NCBI GenBank assembly: GCA_039619475.1
Contig: CM077116.1
Location: 1,736,001 to 1,800,000 of the forward strand
DNA from: Icerya purchasi
Taxonomy: Eukaryota > Arthropoda > Insecta > Hemiptera > Monophlebidae
Direction: 5' to 3'
Length of the DNA stretch: 64,000 nucleotides
The position numbers and the translations under genes were made by a program. The stretch's first letter is position 1; the number at the start of each line of letters is the position of its first letter. Below, one piece after another: positions 1 to 12,217 of the stretch. Below the pieces are notes generated by a model. The model was given only the letters and a program-made list of their open reading frames with translations, did not search any database and was not told where the DNA came from.

Positions 1-1026
1 ATGACAGTTCTATCTTAATATCTTGAAAAACAGTGAAATGTGAGACGTCTAAATAAAATGAAGTAGATCTGAATTTATAATCGCATTAAAAACAATAAAA
101 AAATTAGTACTGTTTTGATAAAAACCAATGTTAAAATTTTTGGGGTTAGCGTAAAATTCCGGAATTGCTAATCGCTGCGGTGCCAGTCATCATCGTAGCA
201 TACTATATGCGATCATGTAATGTGCTCTTCTTACTAAGATATTCCGATTTAACTGGATTACGTAAATAACGTTGTTTCCGGCTGACAATAATACACATAC
301 ACAACAACAGTTTAGCCAGTATGGATAGAAACACATTATACGTTGTTTAGTTATTGTAACTAAATTTGTAACTGAAGAACTATGTTCGATCGTACTTCGT
401 TCGTATTGCCGTGTAATGAGCTAGTGAGTTGTGGCCAATAGCAGAACAAGCAATGTGCGAAATACATACAAACTATACGAGTGATAAAAATAAAAGGTGT
501 GTCATCTGTACTTCAACTCCCCTTGATCGCGGTCTGATATTATTGCGTAGTTAATCGTTTCTTTCGTTCATTCAGTTCCAAGACTAGTTACATAGTTGCA
601 GTCAGTTCTTTTAGTTACAATGATTGCTTCTCATTTCTGGGACACAAAGTGATAGGAATAACGAAGTAACTTAAATACGTTATCCAGGCTGAAACTAGTT
701 TCTAGTTACGTTCCCCGTTACCTTACAAATCACTACTAATTACTATCTTTATCTCTGCCTCACTTTGTAATCAAAGATCTATTAGATCGTTTTACTTTTT
801 ACTTACTAATTGTATTATTAAATAAATGCTCATCTCTGATAAATTTTCTCTCAGCATTCCAAGTCGGTGAAATTTTTAGACTTGCTGAACTATCTGCAAA
901 GCAAATATTCCAACCGAGACTAACTAAAAATTAATGCTTTTTGAACGCGCTAATACAAATTTTTACTTTTTTTCTCCTAATAATAAAATATATTACAAAC
1001 CAAGGAAATTTTAAATAGCATATTAC
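1..1026. other. RpS3A intron 4, no gene seen
   Basis: AT-rich sequence downstream of the exon 4 donor on the minus strand. I looked for the remaining eS1 blocks and found none, so this is most simply intron. Nothing else recognisable. Confidence 0.7.
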
Positions 1027-1152
1027 CTGCGTATGTTTAGCGTAACATGTCTTTCTTTGTGAAAATTGATCTTTCTGCGTAAATCCGATACAAAAAACCC
1101 TCAATAAATATCCGTCTGTAGTTTTCACATCAACATTGGCCTCAATTAGGGT
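1027..1152 (-). CDS. RpS3A: RpS3A coding exon 4
   Basis: Acceptor TTTTAG. Encodes [20 protein letters not shown] through KTCYAKHTQ (42 codons, phase 0) with donor CAG/GTAATA. The next exon should open with the conserved VRxIRxxM block and is not in the window. Confidence 0.95.
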
Positions 1153-4100
1153 CTAAAAATGTATAAACAACAACTATATCAAACTATACTCCTATTAATG
1201 AAAAAAATGATTTATTATTCGTCATTATGCTTCCACATTGCGTTAGTGATTATTACAATAATCTAAACTTCAATATCAAAAAATTCAATCAAAAAATATT
1301 CACATCTTATTAAGGAATATTTTTTTTTTCAACGTTTATTAAGCCGAATTTTTAAAAGGCCGAACTTTTTAATTGTGAAAACAAGAAACTGTAAGAAATT
1401 TATGAATAGCTAACCTGCCATTTTTTAACCATCGACCGTAATTTATCAGTAGTTAAATCCATTCCGTGAAAATTAGTCAACACGTCTTTTCCCTGAACTT
1501 CCTCAGCGATTAATCGAAATTTACGAAACGATCTTTCTGCATTTTCGTCGTTCTGTAAATCGGCTAATGAAACTTCAAAAACGCGATTTTTTAATCCTTC
1601 AGATGCAATTTCTACGTAAAAATGCGAAACAAAAATTTGAATTGCAATAAAAAGTGCCTCCTAAATATATAACAAATTTTAATTTTATTTTACGTTCATA
1701 CCATTTTTTTTTTACTGGAAAATACGTGTCCTTTATTTCTATTTTAGGTTTTAACCCGAAATCGATTAATGCGATCCTTTTTTGTACAAATTCCAACCAT
1801 CTTATTCCTGTCACAGTTTCTTTTAGATTTGTTATATTTTTTTGATTTCGCTACCGTTTAAGGGATAATATACGTCGGTGCCCTCAAAAAGTGCTGCAAA
1901 AGACCCTTTTTAAAACAAAAATTCATGCAATAGCGTAAATGTTCCAAAGATGATTCATCTAAATCGAAGTAGTAAGGAACTAAATGTTAACAGACCTCTG
2001 CGCGTTCATTTTTACTGCTGCAACTTTGATTTTTTTTTTTTTTTGGTTAATTTTTGTTATGTAGAAAAAAATAACCGTAATTTTTTTTTAATTTAAAACA
2101 TCTCCAACACGTTATTTAAATTCTGATCATTTGAAATTTGAAATCTGAGGTTTTTAAAGTTCATAAAAACATTTTGTTCTGAGCAATACTTTAAGGGATA
2201 TTATTTAAATTGATAAAATTCTGAAACAATCAACCTTCACAACAAATTTATTATAAGATTAAACTGGCCTAAGTTATACATTTAACTGGCGAACTGCCAA
2301 ACTTTCTCCTACGGCACTTCAGAGTTTACACTTTAATTTTTAAGAGACTGAAATAAGACTGAAATACACCGATGAGTGGTGTGAGTAATTTTACTTTATC
2401 TTCAAAATCCAAAGTTTTTCATCAGATTTGACAGTGGAAGCTGGTTACACCGTCATCAAATTTTAGCCGAAAAGATGAAACCATTTGCTGCTGATGAGAT
2501 AATTAAGAAATTTTTAACCGCTGTTGCAGAAATAACTTTTCCTGATAAAAAAAACATTATTCCAAGATTGCTTTGTCAAGATTTACAATTGAATGAAGAA
2601 CTGAAGACGTGTCCGAAAATATAATTGCAACTTTAGGTGAACGCATTCACAAACTGAAACGGATTCCTAGGCACTTAATGGAAATTGTGACATTTATGAT
2701 AAATTAAAACTAGCGACGTTTGTAAGAAGAATCGATTCAGATTTTAATATAATTGAAAAACTAGGTTCACTGATTCCAATGAAAGGAAATATACTTGCAC
2801 GATGAACCAAAATCAACGTTGGAGAACTTATCAATTCCACTGTATAAAATTATCGGCGTATCAACCGATGGAGCTCCAGCAATGGCAAGCATGAATATAG
2901 GCATCACGAGAATATTATTTAATAATATTAAAAACTTAACAGGGAAAGAAGTATTTGTTAACCATTGTATAATTCATTTCTTAAATTTCAAGCGTTAAAT
3001 CACCGCCAATTTTAAATTTTTAAAAAATCTGGGAAATGAATATGGTAGTGTAATTCAAAACATAGATCGTTCGTTAAATACAGGTGCTTAGCTAAAAAGA
3101 ATATATAACAAAAAATGATATTCAGTTGTTTGTGGAAATGAAAGAATATCCGTTTCCCCAATTCGAAGAAAAGAATGAATGTGTGATTTAATCTTTTTCG
3201 TCAATATAACTCAGCACCTGAATCATTTAAATATGGAACTTTGAGGAAAAAGTCAGTTTATTCATAACACGCTTAATAAAATAAATGTTTTTGAAAGCAA
3301 ACTTAAAATTTGGAACAAACATCTGTTGTCAAACAACACGTCATATTTTACATACGAAAGAAACCCCTTCAGAAACTAGAAAATATGCCCCACATTTACA
3401 AAAACTCATAACGAAATTTGACTGGCGATTCCGAAAAAAAAACTTTTTGGTTTTAACATTTTTGTTTCAACATTTAATATAAGCGCGGAAGCAAGTCCGC
3501 ATAAGTTACAAATGGAATTAATAAATTTACAAAACGACACGGATTTAAGAAATAAATTCCAGAATGTTGACATATATAATTTCTATCAAAATTACATGAA
3601 TTTGGGAAAATTCCCACGATTAGCGCACACATAAAGCAAATAATGACATTTTTTGAAAGCACCTATGTTTACAAACAATTAATTTCCGCAATTAAAATAA
3701 TTAAAAGCGATCACCGATAGAGATTAAATTAGAAAACTGCCCGCGAGTTGCTGTGTCATCTATATCTGCAAATACAGACCAATTTATGACAAAAAATCAA
3801 TGCCAAATTTCTTATTAAACAATCGACAATCTTTTTCCGCAAATATCTTTTGCCGTTGTTTTAATGCTATTTCTGTTAATGAGTGTTTTATTTCTATAAT
3901 TTTTTATACCAAATTTATTTTGGTAATAAAAAGATAATTTGGATTTATCATTCAGTGTTTGTATAATCATAAATTCTTTAAATGCAGCCCGCATATTTTT
4001 AAATTTGTAGTTGGCCCATTGTAAAAAAAAAAATAATGTTGCTCATCCTTGTCATAGGATATTGGTTTTTATAAAATTAAATTAAATTGTCTCTTTAAAA

Positions 4101-7100
4101 TTCGTATGTTTTGTCAATTCACCAAGAAGACATATTATCACGCAAGGTTCTTTTTTTTTCCCTCTACAACTCATTACGTTTGCTAAGTTATAAATTGTAA
4201 CAATTAAAATTGTACTTATGTTACGTCGTACTGTAAGGCGATTGGTCAATACATTAGTATGGTTATAAAATGCTAACATTATAATGTTATAATTTATGCA
4301 AATTTATTCTTTACATTTGTATTTAGATAACGAAATTTCAACTTTATCAGAAGTTAAAAATTTCCGTATGTTCATAATTTGTTAATTTATTTCTACAACT
4401 TCTATTATTCTTATTAACAAAAACTTACAACAAAATAAAACGACAATTAGATGAAAATATACAATTAAATGATTACTTTTAATGTGCAAATGTATTACTT
4501 AAAAAAAAATTGGATACCGTTTTAACAGTATTTCAAATGATGGGTGGATAACCTTTTGGGGGGAAAAAAGTGAAGAGTGTAGAAAACCGCTGATTGGCTT
4601 TATCAACTAAATGAATCAAAATGAAGCATTTCGAAAAAAAAAAAATTGATCGCCTTTGTCAAAAAATAAATGATCGGCATAAATTATAACATTTTTTTAC
4701 AAGCCCAACAAAAATTATAAAAAAAAATATTTTTTATTTATTTTTGATATTATATTAATCCTCACGTGTGCCCCCGCAAGCACTTCGCTGTAACCACCAC
4801 TTTCAGTAATAAATTGAAGATTTCTTTTAATTAACCGTAAAATATATAAATAAATTTTTGAAACAAAAATGTATACGTCATTCAAATAATTTTCAATGTA
4901 CTAATGTCTTTTATTTTCAAATTACAAACACATTTTATGAATTTTTTAAATTATTCGAAATATCTTAACGCAATTATAACTAAAATAACCAAAACGAATC
5001 CACACTGCGGACTTTATTATTAACATAAAACAAGGTAACGTAAAGTAATTAAAATGTTCCAATTTATTTGAATTGGTCTTTCTATGCTGAATAGGTTGTT
5101 AATAGTAGCAAGTATACTTATTATTTCAAAAAACAACGTGATATGTTTATTTGTTTATAGATTTCAGGAACTTACTTACTATGATACATAACATAAAATA
5201 AAATAAATCGTTCAAAATATACGATTTCTATGGATCAGATACTCTTTTGTGTGAATAAAAAGCTACATTAATATTTATATAATGTAAAGCAAAATTCAAA
5301 AACCAATAGTAGCAAAGATGTAAAATATGCCCAATTGAAATCGTAATTTATACATATGCATCGCAAATAAAGTATATTTCTGCGGAACAACAGCCGACTT
5401 CATGCTACATTTTCAGAGTCCGCAGTGCTCTTTTTTTATCGGATGCTGGCAGCTGTTTCTAATCAATCCCTTTTCCGTTCCATGGAGCGTTTATTGGTAC
5501 ATTTTTGCAATACTTCGCTCAATTAAAAGTTATTCATTATTATAAGTTTCTTCTTTGTAAATATATTTCTTTTTTTTTATAAGAGCCTTCTTAATTATTT
5601 TTAAAATCATTCTAAAATTTCCAACTCTTCAAAACGAATTAGTTAATTTTTTATAAGATAAATTTTTTTCAATGTCGAAGTATTATTCCGATGAATATCT
5701 GAATAACCTTCATAGTGATTCCGTAAAAAATCAACTGGGATTGTAAAATTTCCCTAATTTACAAAATGTAATGTATACCTAAAAAATAAGATTTAAATTT
5801 AATCATTACTAAAAATACGATTTTCAGATTATCAATTATAGTATTATATTTCAAAAGTAGTTCAGTACTCAAGATCCGGTAGTTCAGATTTGTACAAAAA
5901 AGAAAACTAGTCCAGTAAAAAGTTCAGACGAACTGAACAAAGGTTTTGCACGTATTACTCAAAAATAAGAAATATATAAGAGAAAATGCTTAGATAATTA
6001 TATATATTTCCATTCCGACTCGATATATATTTTAAAAAATAAAACACAACCTCAATTAAACAACTGTACCAATATGACAGGGTGCACAATAAATTAGCAA
6101 CACGACTACACTTGAAAACCTCACTAACGTAACAACCAATGAATAAAAGACACAGGCCAAGGAATAAATTTGGCGGCTAGCAAAAATATGACATTTAAAA
6201 AAAAAAACAAACAATTTAGGTAGATTTTGCTAAGATAACTGTGACATCAAATGTAAAAAATTAAATTGTTTTAAAAATTTAGATAAATATCGAGAACCGA
6301 TTCCAAAACAATGTATAATGAAAATAAATATCTAAGTTTCCGTGATGTTATCGGGTTCCGAACAATAAAAACGATAATGAAATTTTCCGAGAACTGACAT
6401 TTATTCAGAGCAATAATTTATAACATAAAGCGTACAAATCAAACAATAATTATGCAGAATTATTACAAATATGTACACATATATTTTAAAACAATTGCTA
6501 TATAACAAAGAAAAAAAAAAAAATACAAATATTTCAACTATACTTACTGGTTCCCTGAGTACGATTGACTGGGGTTTTTCCTACTTGCCTTCGACTGAAC
6601 ATTGATGGCGCTTTCACATCATACCAATCTTTTCTCGAAAATGGTTCAACACTAATAAAGTTTAAATCATGCATAGATGAACAAAAACGAAGAGATAAGT
6701 TCATATATTCGATTAATACTCGACAAAGAGTCGCGTAGTGTATATTATGTCACTTAAAAAAAATTTTTTACACTATGATTTTTTTTTTTTTGAAACTGAA
6801 TTTTACATCTAACAATACTTAGGCCTACAATATCAAGTTAGTTTTTTGAAAAAAAATACTCTCATCTACTTTATTAATATTTCTCCTAACCCACTACATT
6901 TTTAACATAAAAAAATAAATGCATTACTCACATAAATGAACTGCAGTACAAATTGGTAAAGTTGTACCATTTTTTTAAATTACGTGTTCAACACATATAT
7001 ATATATATATATAGTAACTTCAAAAAGAAGTAATTCAGTTTGTATTATTTCTTTCTTTACGATTAGCAATATACAATTGCTGTAATCTAAATAAATAAAT

Positions 7101-7752
7101 TGTTTACTTTAATATAAATTTTTATCATTTCTCTATCATTCTTGTTCAACACCTGAGCCTAAAATATTTTCTTTTACAGCGTCAACTTAATCAGGATCAC
7201 TTTCATCGTCATGATTGCTTATCAGATAATCTGCATTCGCCAGCAGCTTTCTAATCGCATCAGTCTTCTCAACACAGAGAATTAAAGGGAATTAAATCTT
7301 CCATTTAATAGAAAATAAAAATTATTTACAACAAAATAGAAACATCCCGAACGAACAATAATTTGCAGTAAAAAAACAGGAAAATTAAAAACACACGGAA
7401 AATAACTCGTATAAACAACCAGAATAATGTAAAAAATATGAGCAAAATAAAAACATATCCCTTGTTCCAGAATGTACAGCATACACCAGTGTTCAAATAC
7501 GTTGAATTCAGGTGAATAAAACTCATTGGAATTTTAAGTACTAAATAATGAAATAAAACTAGAAAGGTACCCGAAATATTACCAAAACAAGAGCAAGTGT
7601 TATGTAATTAAAGAAAATATAATGTATAGTGTATGGTATATACCACACGACCTTTCCAGTATTAAAAAATACAGTACTGGATATACTTACATTTTCTTCT
7701 TGGCTCCTTTCTTTCCACCTTTAGCAAGCCCTTTATTTTTACCTACGGCCAT
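1027..7752 (-). CDS. RpS3A: Ribosomal protein S3A (eS1), 5' part of gene, four coding exons
   Basis: Component of the small (40S) cytosolic ribosomal subunit. The minus-strand exons 7752-7691, 6651-6548, 1611-1415 and 1152-1027 join in frame (phases 2, 1, 0) into about 163 residues: N-terminus [20 protein letters not shown], then [50 protein letters not shown] and [16 protein letters not shown]. These blocks are diagnostic of eS1/RPS3A. The family is normally about 265 residues, so roughly the last 100 codons lie beyond the left edge; I found no further exon in 1-1026. All introns seen are GT-AG. Intron 2 (1612-6547) is unusually long for a ribosomal protein gene and holds a hAT relic on the other strand. 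Being spliced and undamaged, this is the functional locus rather than a processed pseudogene. Confidence 0.96.
1415..1611 (-). CDS. RpS3A: RpS3A coding exon 3
   Basis: Acceptor CGTAG. Encodes [20 protein letters not shown] through [20 protein letters not shown] and ends in phase 0 at CAG/GTTAG. There is no stop or frameshift. Confidence 0.95.
2410..3790 (+). pseudogene. hAT transposase relic (ZBED5/FAM200-like), in RpS3A intron 2
   Basis: Frame-broken blocks follow the order of the C-terminal two thirds of a hAT transposase: [16 protein letters not shown] (about 2466), [20 protein letters not shown] with the catalytic-region TDGAPAM block (2846-2910), VNHCIIH (2958-2980), [14 protein letters not shown] (about 3393), [18 protein letters not shown] (3508-3560), [14 protein letters not shown] (about 3580), and the dimerisation-region [19 protein letters not shown] (3652-3710). 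Several stops and frame changes separate them, so it is inactive. No inverted repeats were identified. It lies antisense to RpS3A inside an intron. Confidence 0.8.
3800..6547. other. Rest of RpS3A intron 2, no gene seen
   Basis: AT-rich intronic sequence with homopolymer runs. No open frame or repeat family recognised. Confidence 0.6.
6548..6651 (-). CDS. RpS3A: RpS3A coding exon 2
   Basis: Follows a TTAG acceptor and encodes [18 protein letters not shown] through NRTQGT, ending before GTAAGT. One base completes the codon split with exon 1 (Ile) and one base is left for the Lys shared with exon 3. Confidence 0.95.
7691..7752 (-). CDS. RpS3A: RpS3A coding exon 1 (start codon)
   Basis: The ATG is at 7752-7750. 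It encodes the very basic eS1 N-terminus (20 codons plus two bases) and ends at a GTAAG donor directly below 7691. The start is fixed by the family's conserved MAVGKNK opening. Confidence 0.95.
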
Positions 7753-7830
7753 TATTTAGATTATTATAACGACACACAACTTTCTAATAACACAGAAACT
7801 AAACTAAAAAATTACACCTCAACTCTCCGG

Positions 7831-7845
7831 CGTATGAAAGCCGCT
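7831..7845 (-). promoter_or_regulatory. Possible TCT/TOP-type initiator of RpS3A
   Basis: About 85 bases upstream of the ATG the minus strand reads GGCTTTCATACGCC. A CTTTC pyrimidine start embedded in a short GC-richer patch is what insect ribosomal protein genes use as a TCT initiator and 5' TOP. Inferred from position and motif only; no TATA box is evident. Confidence 0.35.
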
Positions 7846-8304
7846 TCAATTCTACACTGGGTAACGTGTTAATAGAAATCGAACATTATTGTATTTTGAA
7901 TGAGAGCATTCACAACCAACAGTATTAACTTTTTCTGGTAATAAAATTAAATTATTTTTTTAACATATTACAATTTTTACATTAATACTGTAAAAGAACA
8001 ATTATTACATCGTTAATTTACTTGTTGAGTAGAATAATGAAGATAAAAATATTTTGTCTTTACATCCTCTTTATTACAGCTTTCAGCCGAAAGCGATATA
8101 TAACCTTCACTGGCTTCAATACCTGAACTATTTAGCTAAAAGTTAATTATAAATAAATAAATAAATTAACATTAGGATAAAATAAAATGCAGTAACAACA
8201 TAATAATTACATGAAACATTTAAAACTTTCGCAGTAATTAATCATAGTGAAATAAATTTATGGACAACTGCGTTAGAAAATGTAATGTATTTAATTCAAT
8301 AATA

Positions 8305-8350
8305 CAGCGCTAAACGTATCGGTCAGCTTATACTGACCATCATCAGAAGT
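8305..8350 (-). ncRNA. Penelope-type hammerhead-like motif, mutated core
   Basis: On the minus strand CTGATGA (8346-8340) is followed by a spacer base, a perfect 6-bp stem GGTCAG / CTGACC around a 6-base loop, then GATACGTTTA. The order matches a hammerhead ribozyme core (CUGAUGA, stem II, GAAA), with GATA in place of GAAA. The flank GCTGTATTATTG resembles the flank of the motif at 58500, which sits directly after a Penelope-like endonuclease. I infer a 3' remnant of a Penelope-like element, probably not catalytic because of the core change. Confidence 0.5.
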
Positions 8351-8359
8351 GAACTGAAA

Positions 8360-9130
8360 CCTGAACGCAAACATCAGTCCATAATAACGACAAAAAACCT
8401 GCATCTTTTTTTTTTCTGTTGTGTTTTCCTAGATTTTCAGGTTATTTTTTTAGCGATTTGTTGTTTATCTCTTTGTTCCGTCTTTTTAGACGGTTTTTAT
8501 ATGTGTTATTTTTTATATATTCTAAGCGGTTATTTATAATTTTTTCTGTTGTACTTTCTCTGTTCCTAGGACCAAATTTAAGGGGGGACCGTCACCAAAA
8601 GGGGCCCTTCGCTAAAAAGGGGCTACCCGTTAATCATTCAAAAATTGAAAATTATAAGCATGAAAAGTACGCGCGCTCAGACGGTGAAACGATATATCAT
8701 TCTCATTTTCCTAGCGATGTTGAGTTCCGAATGCGACATACTTTGTGAACTCAATTTTGATGATCTAATTGAAACTTTCGCTATTAAAAAATCTCGACGC
8801 GTGTCTCTCATTCAGAATTAATTATTAAGGATCGATTTTATTAATTTACTAAATAAATAAAATAAAAAATGTGTACTTCAATTATTGGGGTGGGAATTAA
8901 GGTGGCCTTCAGCAATTATTTGGCCCCGGGGTATTTTTTTCCCCTCTTTGAGCATGTCAACAAAGAATCTTCGCCCAGAAACGACACGAGAGGGAAGGAT
9001 TAGTTAAATGTAGATTCGGTCAGCTATTGATAAGATAAAAGAATTGAGGATAGGAACAACGGAGATCGATGAAAACGATAAAAATGTCTGCTTTGATTTC
9101 TGTATACTTGTTTTGATGCTGTAAAGTTAG
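8360..9130. other. Intergenic, no gene recognised
   Basis: Contains a T-rich stretch and two small G/C-rich blocks (8580-8630 and 8885-8950) that stand out from the AT-rich background. A 109-codon frame here is low complexity and unconvincing. Confidence 0.5.
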
Positions 9131-9144
9131 AATTTTTATTTAGA

Positions 9145-9649
9145 GAACATTCGAATCCTTTATTCAAATACTTCATTCGTTGATTTTCATGCACATGTAA
9201 ATTTTTTGGCCATAAAGCTGGATCTTGATTAATATCTAGGAATAAATTATATAATAAATATATCAAAAATATTTCAACACGGCCAATTGAATCAATATGA
9301 AATTAAATAAGCACGAAACTATTATTGCACTATGCCGCCTCAATAAAAATAATATATAATACACAGAAAGCATTAAAAAAAACATACCTTCACAAATAAT
9401 AACGGAATTTAGTTCTTAAAAATCTATAGCTGTGTCAATTGTAGATTCGCACAATTGTTTTGTAACACAAGTCTTTTTATTTTTATCTATATTATTACAG
9501 TTTTCGTTTGTATCTTCACTTGTACATACACTTGTATTTGGTTTATTGTGCGAAAAATAAGTCGTCAATTTTGGAAGTTTATTTTCAAATATTTCTTTTT
9601 TCTGATTTATTTTTCTTTTATATGCTCCACTTTCATATTTTCGCGCCAT
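9145..9649 (-). pseudogene. hAT/ZMYM-like protein, N-terminal fragment in two pieces
   Basis: The minus-strand frame from ATG 9649 reads MARKYESGAYKRKINQKKE then KLPKLTTYF, the usual opening of hAT/ZMYM1-like transposases (KYxSGAxKRK...KLPKxxxFF). It stops at 9416-9418. After a GTATGT donor-like site near 9387 and a CCTAG acceptor at 9236, the frame continues INQDPALWPKNL (from 9235), matching the DPxxWP block that follows in the same family. An in-frame TAA precedes the donor, so the copy is decayed or the splice differs. No catalytic domain remains. Confidence 0.5.
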
Positions 9650-9786
9650 ACTTCGTTTAATAAAACAATATAGGAAAATATTTAAATAATTTGAGTTACA
9701 AATAACGACCCGATCTTTACCCGCTTTATTTCGATATAAGTAGATGTAATCAAAGAACAACTTATCGTGATTAAGTTTTTCGTTAA

Positions 9787-10110
9787 ATGTGGTTATACCG
9801 CTACGTAACGTATGAAAAATTAAAACGCAGTTTTGGTGACGATGCTCTTTTGGTAAAACATCCGTTTTCGACTGGTTTAAACGATTTTAGAGCAGTAGGG
9901 AATCCGCAGAAGACGACAAGGGGGTCGATTGGCCTATGTGTACTCGAACACACTAATGTCGAAGCGCAAAGAAACTTCCTGTCTAGAGATCGTCAAATTA
10001 TATGTAGAATAATAAAGGATGACCCTGGAATACCTAAAACTGCTACTCAGCAAATTTTAACCAAAGATTTGTACAAAAGGATAGTGTGTGTTCGTGTGTT
10101 ACGTGTGTTC
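9787..10110 (+). pseudogene. Mariner transposase, N-terminal HTH fragment
   Basis: An open frame reads YEKLKRSFGDDALL, then TNVEAQRNFLSRDRQIICRI, GIPKTATQQILTKDLYKRI. This follows the two helix-turn-helix units of mariner transposases (YGDxAL...; RLSVRMIADELGIPKTTVHxILTxDLGMRK). The linker is scrambled and the catalytic D,D34D domain is absent, so it is a relic. No inverted repeats located. Confidence 0.65.
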
Positions 10111-11990
10111 ACAAGCACACACATTTATAGACATTTCCTAAAACGTAGATTCCGCTTTGTTATACTTTAAAACAAATTTCTAGTATGTTTTTAAAAAACT
10201 CAAAATTTTACTATTACGAAGTTTCCTCTATGAGGAAATAAAAATAGATACAAAATTATTAACAAATAAATGTATTAAAGTTAATTCTATTTATTTTAAA
10301 AAAAGTTGATGTATATGACAAATGATAGATTAATTTTTTATTACATGTCGGAGGTGGGAGCTTCTTGGGGGTGCCTTAATAAGGCGAGGCCTGGGGTTGC
10401 AGCCCTCTTAGCCTTCCCCCTAAATCCAGGCCTATAAAAGGATTATAACATTCGAATTACAATGATTATACAACAGATGTCTGGAAGAGAAAATGACTGA
10501 AAAATTGGAAAAACTCGATTATAATCCCACACAACAAATAGAGAGCAGAAAAATTTTAAAAATTGTAGGCCGATAAGATTACTGTCCGCACTCCATAAAC
10601 ATAAATTGAATAAAATGATTACTGTGGTAAATGAAAATTTCTTTATTAAATGTGTGAATCACGCACAAAATTACAGGAGTGCATTTCAATCCTGTTCTTC
10701 TTGTGTATGTTTGTGAAATTTGCACATTAATTAGGATTTATTTTTTTGAGTCATGTACATATGTATATAACGACGAGATTAACTATAATAAAGAGACACT
10801 GTTAATTATAGGAAGACCTATAATACAATGAAGTGAACATAAAAACACAGATCCAAACTAATATATGGCAGTTTCTAAACTTTAGAAATAAATTTAATTA
10901 CAACTAAATCTGATGATTGAGATTGCTGATAGAACAAATATACATAAATTGTAGTTCAGTAAGGAACTCAAGAAAGAAAATTGATTGAACGATTAATTAT
11001 TTGAATTCGGATATGGAGAAATAGGTCACGTTCGTGCGAAAAATTTTGTTAAAACTAAATTCCTATAATTTTATTATGAAATTGTACAGAACTGGGTAAA
11101 CAATGTAAACTTACTGTAGTCGTTCATTTCTGTGGAAATTATTATAAATGAACTAAATTAGAATTAGTATGGTAAATAAATGTAACTATTATGAACTAAT
11201 TAGACTATTGCAAACCCATTCCTATTATTCCAGATAAATAAATAAAAAATGTATATATGTTTTTGATAAAGCCTTTAAATTTAAATAATAGAAGATTAAT
11301 TCAGTAACATAATAAGTAAATTATTGCATATTTTTGTGAAATAAAAATAAACAATATATCTTTTAATTACTGAAATTTCTAAACATTTTATAGCAAATTA
11401 ATATTTAAAGCTAAAATAATGCAGACGATTTCAGATACAAAATACCGTTGTTTTTTATTTAAAATTGTTTAATTGTAAGAAAACTTAATATTCCGAAATA
11501 TTAAGGATTATTCTTATGATAATTAGTAACTAAGTATAATCCAAATAATATGTACATAATTATTATGTATATATTAATACTTAAACTATTGAAATTGTGT
11601 AAATTAAGTTTAGAATAATATAAGTAAAATTTTTAGTTCATTTGTAACCGTTCCGTATCGCTATAAATTGATCTATTATCATTATCACAGCTTGAAATAG
11701 GTTTTAGAAACACAGGTACGGTATTAGAATAATGTTATGCATGCTATTTAATTGTAAATAAGGTTAATGGTTTGTTAATTAATACAAAAATATGTAATTA
11801 AAAAACGCGACGCTAATATTTAAAAATCTATGCATATGGCAAATAATAGTTGCATAAAAAATGAATAACAGTGTAAAGTCCGTTTTATTCATTGAAAATA
11901 GTGGTATTAGATTCCTTTAATCGGCGAGGAAGTGTTTGTGTTGCGTTTTGTGATGAAAAGTCAAATAATCTTAACATTAAGTCGCAGCAT
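10110..11990. other. Intergenic region upstream of the MBOAT7 gene
   Basis: AT-rich, no gene. A G/C-rich block at about 10345-10435 is an island of different composition. Untranslated exons and promoter of the MBOAT7 gene may lie here; a TATAAA-like string at 11662-11668 is the only candidate and is weak. Confidence 0.5.
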
Positions 11991-11993
11991 TTA

Positions 11994-12217
11994 ATGGGGT
12001 TTTATTTGAAAACCGATGATTTTATATATTTATTTTTGCTGTTGCTATCTATAGCACTGGGACATTTGTTTCATGAAATCAAGAAAAAGAGTATTAAAAA
12101 ATGGTTCGCCACCGCAACAGGACTGATTATAGTTCTCATCGTTTCAGGATGGCACATAATACATCCTTTATTAACTACTTTAATTATTGGAGTGCTCATC
12201 ACTGTGTTCAAAAACAG
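11994..12217 (+). CDS. MBOAT7: MBOAT7 coding exon 1
   Basis: Residues 1-75 (last codon split): short N-terminus, first membrane segment FIYLFLLLLSIALGHLF, basic linker, second hydrophobic segment. Donor AACAG/GTAATT. The frame is open upstream to 11892 but has no earlier in-frame ATG there. Confidence 0.93.

Noticed and set aside
7155..7285. Coding-looking minus-strand stretch in RpS3A intron 1 ([20 protein letters not shown])
   Set aside because: Short, stops early, and I cannot tie it to a family; it is not needed for RpS3A, whose exons 1 and 2 join directly in frame.
8419..8748. 109-codon plus-strand frame
   Set aside because: First half is Phe/Leu-rich from a T-rich stretch, second half has no homology I can see.
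11892..11993. Upstream extension of MBOAT7 exon 1
   Set aside because: In frame but without an ATG, and the extra residues have no counterpart in the family N-terminus.
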